Assembly (NCBI GenBank): GCA_964425575.1
Contig: CAYRMN010000009.1
Span: 1-41,490 of the forward strand
DNA: 41,490 nt
Reading direction: 5' to 3'
DNA from: CAYRMN01 sp964425575
Lineage (GTDB): Bacteria > Patescibacteriota > Patescibacteriia > 2-12-FULL-60-25
The notes under the pieces were generated by a model. The model was not told where the DNA came from. It made no database searches and worked only from the letters and a program-made list of their open reading frames with translations. Position 1 is the stretch's first letter. The number at the start of each line of letters is the position of its first letter. Both the position numbers and the translations under genes were made by a program. Positions 1 through 7,153 of this stretch are shown here, piece by piece.

Positions 1-72
1 TGCGGGGGCCGGATTTGAACCGGCGACCTCCAGGTTATGGGCCTGGCGAGCTGCCAACTGCTCTACCCCGCT
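1..72 (-). tRNA. Initiator tRNA-fMet (CAU), 3' end cut by window edge
   Basis: Read on the minus strand this folds as a cloverleaf with anticodon CAT. It is the initiator rather than elongator tRNA-Met: the acceptor stem is 2-7/66-71 with an unpaired A1.A72 (bases 72 and 1 of the window), and the D stem has A11-T24, as in bacterial fMet tRNAs. Base 73 and any CCA lie outside the window. The anticodon arm is CCAGG/CCTGG around loop CCCATAA, so the three-G-C hallmark is partly replaced (A29-U41, then G30-C40 and G31-C39) and position 33 is C instead of the near-universal U. Confidence 0.93.
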
Positions 73-89
73 GTACGTTTTGTGCTCGC

Positions 90-118
90 ACTATATCTGA
101 CAACAGGTAGAGCGTCAA
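90..118 (-). promoter_or_regulatory. Sigma70-type promoter of the initiator tRNA
   Basis: On the minus strand: -35 TTGACG (113-118), 17-nt spacer, -10 TATAGT (90-95), about 17 nt before the tRNA 5' end. An A/T-rich tract lies immediately upstream. Confidence 0.8.
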
Positions 119-140
119 GCAATATTGACCATTTTTTCTT

Positions 141-176
141 AAAAAGAAAACAGTCTCGGCGCGAGTGCGCAAAGAC
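141..176 (-). terminator. Intrinsic terminator after the Cys-rich lipoprotein
   Basis: Minus-strand hairpin GTCT-tt-GCGC / GCGC-cg-AGAC (153-176, loop 163-166) followed by a T-rich tract (complement of 141-152). It lies about 30 nt after the lipoprotein stop and upstream of the tRNA promoter. Confidence 0.65.
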
Positions 177-207
177 CGATCAAGGAAGGGGGCTTATCCG
201 ATATAAA

Positions 208-759
208 TCATTTTTTTAGTTGACACGCCGCTGTTCCCTCAGCCGAGTCAATCACGCATGCCTCTTGATCTTGGCAGGGAGTAGCGCAGTCCGAGCAATG
301 GAGCTCGTTCGACAGCGTTTCGCAACCGTTTGGCGCATTGTTGTCGCAGTCGAGATAACCTGCAAGGCACGCTCCGTACGCGCAGGTACCCTCATCCTTG
401 TCGCATAAGCGAAAATCTACGTTGGCGAGTTTGCAGGGCTCGCAAACGCCGGCCATGCTACACGAATGCTCAGGATCCTCGGTACTGACGCATACTCCGC
501 CACAAAGCTTCTCCTTGATGGGGTCACAGACGGGAAGAGATCCCCCAACACCTTGACCGCCGATACCGCCTGAACCACCGGTGCCCGTCGATGTGGTGCC
601 GGTTGACCCACCGCTGCCCACGCTCGTGACGGTCGTCGAGGTGGAGCTGGTTGCAGACCCCCCCGTGCCTCCCGGGACAGGGTCTAGCGGACAACCGGAG
701 CCGAGTCCGATGAGCGCACAGCCGGCAACAATAACAAAAAACGCACGAAGACTGTACAT
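208..759 (-). CDS. Cys-rich lipoprotein with Gly/Ser/Thr linker, myxobacterial-like
   Basis: This 183-residue protein has a hydrophobic signal ending in LGSGC (lipobox-like, Cys about residue 23), then a ~50-residue low-complexity Gly/Ser/Thr linker, then about 100 residues with many cysteines. The C-terminal part has the pattern DCDN..PNGCE followed by paired cysteines (CSDCATPC), which I know from large families of secreted Myxococcota proteins of unknown function. Inference: an exported, lipid-anchored, disulfide-rich surface protein, possibly acquired by transfer. The ATG has a strong Shine-Dalgarno (AGGAGG, 7 nt upstream), unlike the core genes of this window. It has its own promoter and terminator, so it is monocistronic. 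No enzymatic motif is visible. Confidence 0.75.
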   Translation of the reverse strand: MYSLRAFFVIVAGCALIGLGSGCPLDPVPGGTGGSATSSTSTTVTSVGSGGSTGTTSTGTGGSGGIGGQGVGGSLPVCDPIKEKLCGGVCVSTEDPEHSCSMAGVCEPCKLANVDFRLCDKDEGTCAYGACLAGYLDCDNNAPNGCETLSNELHCSDCATPCQDQEACVIDSAEGTAACQLKK

Positions 760-795
760 GTAACACCCTCCTCTGCTACAGGTTGTAGCCCGTCT

Positions 796-823
796 ATTAA
801 AGCAGAAATACCAAATAGATCAA
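796..823 (-). promoter_or_regulatory. Candidate promoter of the Cys-rich lipoprotein, with leader hairpin
   Basis: Minus strand: -35 TTGATC (818-823), 16-nt spacer, extended -10 TGCTTTAAT (TTTAAT at 796-801). The leader carries a perfect 6-bp hairpin, GCTACA/TGTAGC with a 3-nt loop, at 775-789 just before the Shine-Dalgarno. Confidence 0.55.
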
Positions 824-850
824 TGATTGCTGCAAAGGTTGCGAAGAATC

Positions 851-879
851 TTGCCAGAAAACGGGAATTTCGTTATAGT
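851..879 (+). promoter_or_regulatory. Promoter of tRNA-Leu
   Basis: -35 TTGCCA (851-856), 17-nt spacer, -10 TATAGT (874-879), 18 nt before the tRNA 5' end. Confidence 0.75.
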
Positions 880-897
880 TTCGCCACAAATGAATAA

Positions 898-984
898 GCC
901 GAGATGGCGGAATTGGTAGACGCACGGGACTCAAAATCCCGCAATCGCAAGGTTATGAGGGTTCGATTCCCTCTCTCGGCACCA
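898..984 (+). tRNA. tRNA-Leu (CAA), CCA encoded
   Basis: The acceptor stem is GCCGAGA/TCTCGGC, with A73 at 981 and encoded CCA at 982-984. The anticodon arm CGGGA/TCCCG has loop CTCAAAA, giving anticodon CAA (Leu, codon UUG). A long variable arm of the class II type lies between the anticodon and T arms. Confidence 0.95.
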
Positions 985-985
985 G

Positions 986-1019
986 AAAAAACCTGATGAA
1001 TCAACCTTCAGGTTTTTTC
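986..1019 (+). terminator. Intrinsic terminator after tRNA-Leu
   Basis: Hairpin AAAAAACCTGA / TCAGGTTTTTT starts two bases after the encoded CCA. The A/T-rich stem flanks provide a U tract in both directions, so it may also stop minus-strand transcription. Confidence 0.85.
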
Positions 1020-1144
1020 TTATATACCAACTATATCTGATATATAAACATGCTACATCAAAACCCCCCAACATTCCTGCCGGAGAGGCTGTACCCTTTC
1101 GCTTCCACCCAATAGCCACCTAAAATGATTTCACGGATCGTATC

Positions 1145-2263
1145 TCAGTATGCGCTGGTGCTAAAAAAACGCTCTGCATGCTCTCGATTTCGTACGCCTA
1201 ACTGCTGGGTAAGCTCTTGAAGATGAGAAGATATTTTTTGCTGTACATTCTTTGGAAAAATCTTTCGTATATCTGGACCATAATAACTGCCGTCTCGTGG
1301 CACGCGATAGCCAACAACCACATCCTCCCCATCACGTGTGATCAAATCAACCGCGATAGGAATGCTCGACCCAGACTCAGGCTTGATGGCCCCATTCTCG
1401 GCAACAAAACTCTCAATATCCGCCCAAATATATCGAGTTGTGGTTGATCCATTATGTGCTTCTCCCAACACAACATACGATGCAAACACATTTCCACCCA
1501 TCCAGGTGCTCAATGGTCCATGCGTTAAAAACTCGGTTATTGCATCATCCGGTTCTTCTTGCGGATCAAACATGCGCAAACTCCCCAACATTTCTTCCGC
1601 AAGCGACCCTTCATGAGAAAAGGAACGAAAAAACTGCTGAAATACCTTATAGGTAATTAACCCATTCGTTCTTCGATTGTAGAGGAGCCGCACCTTACCG
1701 CCCCACAAACCAGCGCATGTACTCTCGTCTGGCAACCGATCATCTCCTATGATCGCCAGGGATTTTGCCGTAGAAGAAATATCGATGCCATCGGCGACAT
1801 CACATCCTTTTCCATAAATATGCCGGACAAACTGTCGCACATTATTCCACCAGGCTGTCGCCCCTTCAGCGTCTATTGTTGTAGTGGCATAGAGAATAAT
1901 TCCTTCATCAACTGTATCTCGGAGACGCTGCTCACTGCCATCTTCATATTTCTCGCACTCTTTGTTTAGTGAGTAGGCATCGAAGAAAAAAATGCCGTCG
2001 CTCTGCTCTGTGACTTTGACAGGAACAGGTACCGTACAGTCACTCGTTACACCATCCCCTTTCACAAAGGCTGGATAGTTGATTGAAAAACCAATCTTTT
2101 TATTTCGATACTCCTTCCACGTATCTGGCGTTGAAGTCACTACAGTTTTCTGTATAGACTTAGAGGGAGGAGGCACGGAAGCCGAAGGAGCGGAGAACGA
2201 ACATCCGGATCCTAGAAGGATCACAGACAGCAGAATCCACGGGAAGGTAAAAATAGATTTCAT
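1145..2263 (-). CDS. Putative lipoprotein of unknown function
   Basis: The 372-residue product starts with a hydrophobic signal ending in LLGSGC, a lipobox, so it is probably membrane-anchored and outward facing. Residues ~50-220 contain a stretch starting with NKKIGFSINYP, a motif I have often seen at the start of PsbP-like segments in CPR lipoproteins. The C-terminal ~90 residues contain GYRVPRDGSYY followed by an IRKIFP motif, which I cannot assign to a named family. I chose the ATG at 2263 because it opens the signal peptide; an in-frame TTG at 2338 would add 25 hydrophilic residues overlapping the preceding glycosyltransferase gene. No Shine-Dalgarno is visible. Function unknown. Confidence 0.7.
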   Translation of the reverse strand: MKSIFTFPWILLSVILLGSGCSFSAPSASVPPPSKSIQKTVVTSTPDTWKEYRNKKIGFSINYPAFVKGDGVTSDCTVPVPVKVTEQSDGIFFFDAYSLNKECEKYEDGSEQRLRDTVDEGIILYATTTIDAEGATAWWNNVRQFVRHIYGKGCDVADGIDISSTAKSLAIIGDDRLPDESTCAGLWGGKVRLLYNRRTNGLITYKVFQQFFRSFSHEGSLAEEMLGSLRMFDPQEEPDDAITEFLTHGPLSTWMGGNVFASYVVLGEAHNGSTTTRYIWADIESFVAENGAIKPESGSSIPIAVDLITRDGEDVVVGYRVPRDGSYYGPDIRKIFPKNVQQKISSHLQELTQQLGVRNREHAERFFSTSAY

Positions 2264-2270
2264 GCCATAA

Positions 2271-2300
2271 AATGTAACAGATTTTTTATTCGATTGGCAG
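2271..2300 (-). promoter_or_regulatory. Weak candidate promoter giving a leaderless lipoprotein mRNA
   Basis: Minus strand: CTGCCA (2295-2300), 18-nt spacer, extended -10 TGTTACATT (TACATT at 2271-2276). Only 7 nt separate the -10 from the ATG, so transcription would start at or next to the start codon. Confidence 0.35.
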
Positions 2301-2319
2301 TGCGGTACATCAAATACGT

Positions 2320-3474
2320 TCAAGATACCTTTTGACAAATCGCTTCTGCTGTCCTATCCCAATGAAATTGATTCGATCGCTTTTTCCCTTCTTTTGCAAG
2401 TAGAAATCGTTTTTTGTCATCCTTCATCAATTCAATCATCATCTTACTCCACGCTTCAACCTCCCTTGGATCAAGCAGAACTCCCCCATCTCCAACGACC
2501 TCAGGAATCGCGCCAGTATTTGAAGCGATCAACGCGGTTCTCGCTTGCATAGCTTCAAGCGCAACCAGACCAAAACCTTCGTGGAATGAGGGTAGGGCGA
2601 CAATCTCCGCAGCTAAGAGCAAATCTCTGCGCAGGTCATCATTGCACTCTCTCAGCCTAACAATGCCGGAATCAGATGGGATCTGGATATTCCCCCATCC
2701 ATCTCGACCGGCGATGACGAGACTGACGGGCGCAGTAAACGATGGCGTGGCTTTTTTCCAAGCCTCAATCAACATTGAAATATTCTTTCGCGGCTCGATG
2801 GTGCCAAGAAATAAAACGAACCTCTGAGTGATTCCCCTCTCTGCAAGACGATGCTTCGCCATGATCTTGGCTTGTTCGAGAGCGTCACCCTCCAATCCTC
2901 TCAAGATAGAATCCCCTCCTTCGTGCGTCACAATCACTCGAGCGGGATCAAGCTGCAATAGAGAGACGAGTATATTTTTCGTATCTTCACTCACCGCGAA
3001 CACGAGCGGAGCACGCTTCACGCCTCGTCGAAATAATGTCGTCGTCAACTGACGTTTCAGCCAAGATTGTGGGAACCAGTCCGGATGACCAAAAATCGTC
3101 ACATCATGTACCCAAGGAATAGCAGGTACGGGTAATCGCGGAGGGACAGAGCCGCCTGGGACGAATAAAACGTCACATGGTGATGCTCGCAACGCGTTAC
3201 GAAGAGAAGAGCCGGATGCGCCGGATAAAATGATCGTGCGTTCCGCCTCCGTACTGTCATTCCCTCGAAGGAGGGAATCTTGCTCGATTCCAGAAAGATC
3301 TCTGCCTGCGCGAGGATGACAAACGAAACTAGCCCCTTGCGGAAGATAGATCTTCCACTCCCATGCAACGTGTTGACGCAAAAGTGCCTCCGTCAAAAAA
3401 CGCGCGGCATGCGCCACACCTGCACCCGCCGAACCGTCCTGAGGCAAGCAGCGGAGATCAATCCCTACTGTCAT
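2320..3474 (-). CDS. Glycosyltransferase, family 1/GT4 type (GT-B fold)
   Basis: The 384-residue protein has the order of GT4 enzymes: an N-terminal acceptor domain (start MTVGIDLRCLP), a PWVHDVTIFGHPDWFP segment, then the nucleotide-sugar half with FLGTIEPRKNI, LVIAGRDGWG and the donor-binding E-x7-E stretch PSFHEGFGLVALEAMQ. It probably transfers a sugar from a nucleotide donor to a surface glycan or lipid; the substrate cannot be told. The N-terminal domain holds an in-frame ~23-residue segment encoded by a palindromic repeat (3256-3320). I chose the ATG at 3474, 17 nt after the carboxypeptidase stop and preceded by T; an upstream TTG at 3516 would overlap that gene. It is the last member of the overlapping operon. 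Confidence 0.85.
   Translation of the reverse strand: MTVGIDLRCLPQDGSAGAGVAHAARFLTEALLRQHVAWEWKIYLPQGASFVCHPRAGRDLSGIEQDSLLRGNDSTEAERTIILSGASGSSLRNALRASPCDVLFVPGGSVPPRLPVPAIPWVHDVTIFGHPDWFPQSWLKRQLTTTLFRRGVKRAPLVFAVSEDTKNILVSLLQLDPARVIVTHEGGDSILRGLEGDALEQAKIMAKHRLAERGITQRFVLFLGTIEPRKNISMLIEAWKKATPSFTAPVSLVIAGRDGWGNIQIPSDSGIVRLRECNDDLRRDLLLAAEIVALPSFHEGFGLVALEAMQARTALIASNTGAIPEVVGDGGVLLDPREVEAWSKMMIELMKDDKKRFLLAKEGKKRSNQFHWDRTAEAICQKVS
3256..3320. repeat. Palindromic REP-like repeat inside the glycosyltransferase gene
   Basis: Arms GTCATTCCCTCG... (3256-3281) and ...GCGAGGATGAC (3295-3320) are imperfectly complementary (18 of 26 positions) around a 13-nt loop. The start GTCATTCC and end GGATGAC are typical of dispersed palindromes in many bacterial genomes. 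A related element lies at 30864-30929. Confidence 0.7.
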
Positions 3475-3490
3475 ACGCAGGTCTCGTTTT

Positions 3491-4411
3491 TTAGCGATCC
3501 CATTGATAACTATCAAATGTCCACGCGGTGAGAGCTTTTACATCCTGATAACGAGTAAAATGATCACTGCTATCTAGGCTGGCGACAACAATTTCATGCC
3601 CTTGTGGATTACGAGTGACCTGTGCCATGCAAAACCCAGCCTCAGGCAACGAACCAGTTTTGGCGGCTACGATTTGATAGGGTTTTTTATTCAAATAGGA
3701 ACCTAACAACAAATTGGTCGATTTTATTTCGCGGATCTTGCCTTCCTGGGTTTTAATCGACACGCTTGGCAATGATGCAAAGGCTCGAATGTCAGGGTAT
3801 GACAACGCCGTACCAAGCATAGCGGCGACATCAGCTGCATTGGAACGATCTTTGGGATCGAGTCCCGTTGGCTCAACGAATACTGGTGAAGCCAAACGTA
3901 AAGCCTTGGCTTTTTCATTCATGGCTTTCACAAACTCCTGGTTCCCTAAACTTGTACGAGCCAAAAGATGAGCAGCAGCATTCACAGAACCAACTAGCAT
4001 GGCTCGCAACGCATCGCGACGAGTGATGGCTTCCCCAGGTTTAAAAATTGCCTTACTTTCCGTATCAAGATCCTCATCCGCAAACACAATCATCTGATCC
4101 ATGTTCATTTTTGCATCCAACAGCACCATGGCAGTCATCAGCTTTGTCAGACTCGCAATTGGCATAACCTCATACGGATTCTTGCTATACAAAACCTTGC
4201 CCGTTCCAATATCCGCTACAAATGCCGAACGGCTACTTGTTTCAATTCCAATACTTGCCAATCTACGTTTTTGGGGGAACTGTCCCTTTTGGTCAACGAC
4301 TGCAACTGTACGCAGCCAGGATGACGGCTTTGGTGGAGATCCGGCTGACACCGGACTCATCATACTGAGCGTCGCAAGCAGCGCAATCAATGGTTCAATC
4401 ACAAATTTCAT
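3491..4411 (-). CDS. D-alanyl-D-alanine carboxypeptidase (peptidase S11)
   Basis: This is a penicillin-binding-protein-type serine peptidase that trims the terminal D-Ala from peptidoglycan stem peptides outside the membrane. All three active-site motifs are present: SLTK at 87-90 (nucleophile Ser87), SVN at 142-144 and KTG at 251-253. An N-terminal signal (MKFVIEPLIALLATLSMMSPVSA) is followed by a Ser/Pro-rich linker. At 306 residues it ends shortly after the catalytic domain and lacks the beta-sandwich domain and amphipathic anchor of PBP5-type enzymes. Its ATG overlaps the scpB stop by 4 nt, implying coupled translation. Confidence 0.92.
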   Translation of the reverse strand: MKFVIEPLIALLATLSMMSPVSAGSPPKPSSWLRTVAVVDQKGQFPQKRRLASIGIETSSRSAFVADIGTGKVLYSKNPYEVMPIASLTKLMTAMVLLDAKMNMDQMIVFADEDLDTESKAIFKPGEAITRRDALRAMLVGSVNAAAHLLARTSLGNQEFVKAMNEKAKALRLASPVFVEPTGLDPKDRSNAADVAAMLGTALSYPDIRAFASLPSVSIKTQEGKIREIKSTNLLLGSYLNKKPYQIVAAKTGSLPEAGFCMAQVTRNPQGHEIVVASLDSSDHFTRYQDVKALTAWTFDSYQWDR

Positions 4412-4983
4412 GGAGATAGTTGAGAATCCACTGTTGGTGATAGGGATTCCAATTGGGATAATACGTCGTTCACGGCCGTATGACCGCGCAGCTCTGCGTA
4501 GTCTGGCAGACTGTCTACAGATGCAAGACCTAAATGATTCAAAAAATCAAACGTCACTGCATAGGTTGGTTGGCCGAGTCGAACATCTTCTTTTTCTTCA
4601 ACCAAACCACGAAGCATCAAGTTTCGGAGAATGAGAGATGATTGCACACCCCGAATTTGTTCAAGCTCTGGTCGAGTCAATGGCCCACGATAGGCTAAGA
4701 TCGTCAGTGCTTCGAGTGAAGCTCGCGTGAGCTCCCCTTGTTGCTCTGTTTTAATCACTTGCTTGATCACATCGGCGACTTCAGCACGTGTGACGAATTC
4801 TACCTCGTGGCCATTCTGCTGCAGCATGATCCCGCTTTCTGCCTGATCAAGTGCCTCCGACATACGCGTAAGCGCTGCTTTTACCTCATCTGCCGACGCA
4901 TTCGTTAATTCTGCCAAGCGTTTTATGGTGCACGGCTTACCAACGGCAAAGAGAATGGCCTCAAGCGTAGATTCAAGATTCAT
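4408..4983 (-). CDS. scpB: Segregation and condensation protein B (ScpB)
   Basis: ScpB is the winged-helix (kite) subunit of the bacterial SMC-ScpAB condensin. Family features are visible: the opening LESTLEAILFAVGKP, the middle segment TRASLEALTILAYRGPLTRPELEQIRGV, then a second winged helix with GRP-like LGQPTYAVTFDFLNHLGL. The 191-residue length is normal. It overlaps scpA upstream and the carboxypeptidase downstream by 4 nt each, so all three are probably translationally coupled. No smc gene lies in the window. Confidence 0.95.
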   Translation of the reverse strand: MNLESTLEAILFAVGKPCTIKRLAELTNASADEVKAALTRMSEALDQAESGIMLQQNGHEVEFVTRAEVADVIKQVIKTEQQGELTRASLEALTILAYRGPLTRPELEQIRGVQSSLILRNLMLRGLVEEKEDVRLGQPTYAVTFDFLNHLGLASVDSLPDYAELRGHTAVNDVLSQLESLSPTVDSQLSP

Positions 4984-5723
4984 ACAAAAGATTCAACAAA
5001 AGGGTCGGTAGACGGCGCATCGGGGTGATGGCGGATCACGATATCGTGAAAGATATCACCTTGGTCAACATTCACAAAACGCTGCTTCACCAGCTCAAGA
5101 AGGGCTAAAAATGAAACGATTGCTTCAGTCCGATTGGCTGCTGATGAAATGAATGAGGAAAAAGAAATCTCCGCATGCTGCTTCACTCGACGAAAAAGAT
5201 CGCGGATCTTTTCCTGAATCGTCACTGCACGCTCAATGCTGGCCTGCGGTAAACGGATAAGCGGCTCCAGCTTCGCAATCACCCGACGCATCGTCACACA
5301 CAACACCTCAAGGGTAACACCGGGCGGCGGAGAAAACCCAGATGCAATCGCCACGACTGCAGCGGCTTGTCGCGTAAACGATCGCTGCTCCGCATTCCAT
5401 AACGCTTCAATCTTTTTTGAAGCAGCTACGAAACGCTGATACTCCCGCAACTGCGTTTCTAAATCAGGCCCTTCTTCCATCTCCGCTTCGTGCAGCGAGG
5501 GAAGCAGGAGTTTGGATTTAAGATACATGAGCTTCGCTGCCACAAACAAAAAATCAGCCAACTCTTCCGGAGGAATGCTCTTGGATTCGTTCACATGCTG
5601 AACGAATTGTTCCGCAACCTTCGCCAAAGACACGGTAGAAATATCAAGCTGCTCCTGTTCCACAAGCTGAAGCAGAAGGTCGAGTGGCCCCTCAAACTGC
5701 TCAATCCGAAAGGTCACAGACAT
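4980..5723 (-). CDS. scpA: Segregation and condensation protein A (ScpA)
   Basis: ScpA is the kleisin that bridges the SMC heads in condensin. The N terminus FRIEQFEGPLDLLLQLVEQ followed by LDISTVSLAKVAEQF is the kleisin helix that contacts the SMC neck, and the C terminus (AIVSFLALLELVKQRFVNVDQ) is the winged helix that contacts the SMC cap. The 247-residue length fits the family. It lies 17 nt downstream of aspS and overlaps scpB by 4 nt. Confidence 0.95.
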   Translation of the reverse strand: MSVTFRIEQFEGPLDLLLQLVEQEQLDISTVSLAKVAEQFVQHVNESKSIPPEELADFLFVAAKLMYLKSKLLLPSLHEAEMEEGPDLETQLREYQRFVAASKKIEALWNAEQRSFTRQAAAVVAIASGFSPPPGVTLEVLCVTMRRVIAKLEPLIRLPQASIERAVTIQEKIRDLFRRVKQHAEISFSSFISSAANRTEAIVSFLALLELVKQRFVNVDQGDIFHDIVIRHHPDAPSTDPFVESFV

Positions 5724-5740
5724 GGCAACAGAATAGCAGG

Positions 5741-7153
5741 TTAGCGCGATTCCTTCTGTATCTGGATATGTGCCTCGTCGAGACGCTTCTGCTCGATTGG
5801 AGAGGGCGCGCCCATCATGGGATCACGCGCATCCCCTGTCTTCGGAAAAGCAATCACTTCACGAATATTCGGCTCGTTAGCAAGAATCATCACGATTCGA
5901 TCAATACCTGGTGCAATTCCGCCATGCGGTGGAGCGCCGTATGTGAAGGCCTCAAACATATGTCCAAAATTCCGCTGAATCGTATCTTCGTCCAGACCCA
6001 TGATTTGAAACACTCGATGAAGGGCTTCTGGTTGATGGTTGCGGATACTCCCTCCTCCTGCTTCAAACCCATTTAAAACAATATCGTATTGCGTGGTCAA
6101 AATTTCTCCAATTCGTTCTTTATTCATTAACCATTCCATGTGTTCAGGCTTGGGAGCGGAGAAAGGATTGTGAGAGAAGGTCCATCCTCCCTCATCCGTT
6201 TTCTCAAAAAATGGAAAATCAATCACCCAACAAAATGCCAGTAAATTTGGATCATTCTTATCTTTACGGATATCTGGCTTGTCTGAACCGTATTTCTCGA
6301 TAGCTTCTGCGTAGGACAAACGAGGAAAGGGAACCTGTTGAATGCGTTTTTCCGGCGCGCAAACCTTTACCATCTCGATCATCATTGCTTCGATGAGTTG
6401 AAGCACGTCCTCGCGCTCGACAAATGACATCTCTAGATCAAGCTGCGTAAATTCCGGCTGACGATCCCCGCGTTGATCCTCATCCCGAAAACAACGGGCA
6501 ATCTGAAAGTAGCGTTCAAGACCAGCGACCATCAAAAGCTGCTTGAACTGCTGTGGAGATTGCGGAAGTACGTAAAATTTTCCATTATGCAAACGTGATG
6601 GAACCAAATATTCGCGAGAGCCTTCCGGTGTTCCCTTGGCAAGAATCGGCGTCTCAATTTCGATGAACCGTTCTCGATGTAGATAATCTCGAAAAAATGA
6701 GATCACCTTGTCGCGCAAAACCAAATTCTTGAGCATCCGTGGTGAACGCAAATCTAAATAGCGATACTTCAATCGCGTTTCTTCATTGATGTTCGATGTA
6801 TTTTCAAGTTCAAATGGTGTAGTGAGGGATGGATTCAGAATCTCAATATCTTTGGCCAATACTTCAACCGTTCCCGTTTCCATATTGGGGTTTATTTGCT
6901 TCTCACCACGCAACTGAACGACCCCGTGAATCGCCAAACAATACTCAGAACGAATATCTCCCATCACCGCCAAAGCGCGTTCGGTGAGTTGCGATGGGAC
7001 CAGCACGACCTGAAGCAAGCCGGAACGATCACGCATATCCAAAAAGGCCAGCTTGCCCATATCGCGGCGTGTATTCACCCAACCTTTAATCGTAACTTCC
7101 TGACCTACGCGATCCACCGTCTCGCGGTTCATGCATCGTTGGTTCATAGTCAT
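5741..7153 (-). CDS. aspS: Aspartyl-tRNA synthetase lacking the bacterial GAD insertion
   Basis: This class II synthetase charges tRNA-Asp. An N-terminal OB-fold anticodon domain (VTIKGWVNTRRDMGKLAFLD) is followed by the catalytic core with motif 2 (FRDEDQRGDRQPEFTQLD, residues 222-239) and motif 3 (GIDR at 416-419). The residues are of the bacterial type, yet the protein is 470 residues against ~590 usual: only about a dozen residues join KPDIR (292-296) to FCWVIDFPFFE, where bacterial AspRS carries the ~140-residue GAD region. The start overlaps the previous gene by 4 nt; an in-frame ATG at 7147, preceded by T, is an alternative. AsnRS is encoded nearby, so strict Asp specificity is likely. 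Confidence 0.95.
   Translation of the reverse strand: MTMNQRCMNRETVDRVGQEVTIKGWVNTRRDMGKLAFLDMRDRSGLLQVVLVPSQLTERALAVMGDIRSEYCLAIHGVVQLRGEKQINPNMETGTVEVLAKDIEILNPSLTTPFELENTSNINEETRLKYRYLDLRSPRMLKNLVLRDKVISFFRDYLHRERFIEIETPILAKGTPEGSREYLVPSRLHNGKFYVLPQSPQQFKQLLMVAGLERYFQIARCFRDEDQRGDRQPEFTQLDLEMSFVEREDVLQLIEAMMIEMVKVCAPEKRIQQVPFPRLSYAEAIEKYGSDKPDIRKDKNDPNLLAFCWVIDFPFFEKTDEGGWTFSHNPFSAPKPEHMEWLMNKERIGEILTTQYDIVLNGFEAGGGSIRNHQPEALHRVFQIMGLDEDTIQRNFGHMFEAFTYGAPPHGGIAPGIDRIVMILANEPNIREVIAFPKTGDARDPMMGAPSPIEQKRLDEAHIQIQKESR

Noticed and set aside
1021..1144. Possible gene or RNA between the tRNA-Leu terminator and the lipoprotein end
   Set aside because: The stretch is short and A/T-rich at its start, with no convincing start, promoter or stable fold.
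4265..4290. GGGGGAACTGTCCC-like string also near 24515-24530 as GGGGGACAGTTCC
   Set aside because: The shared word is short, lies in coding sequence in one case, and has no flanking similarity, so chance is the simplest explanation.
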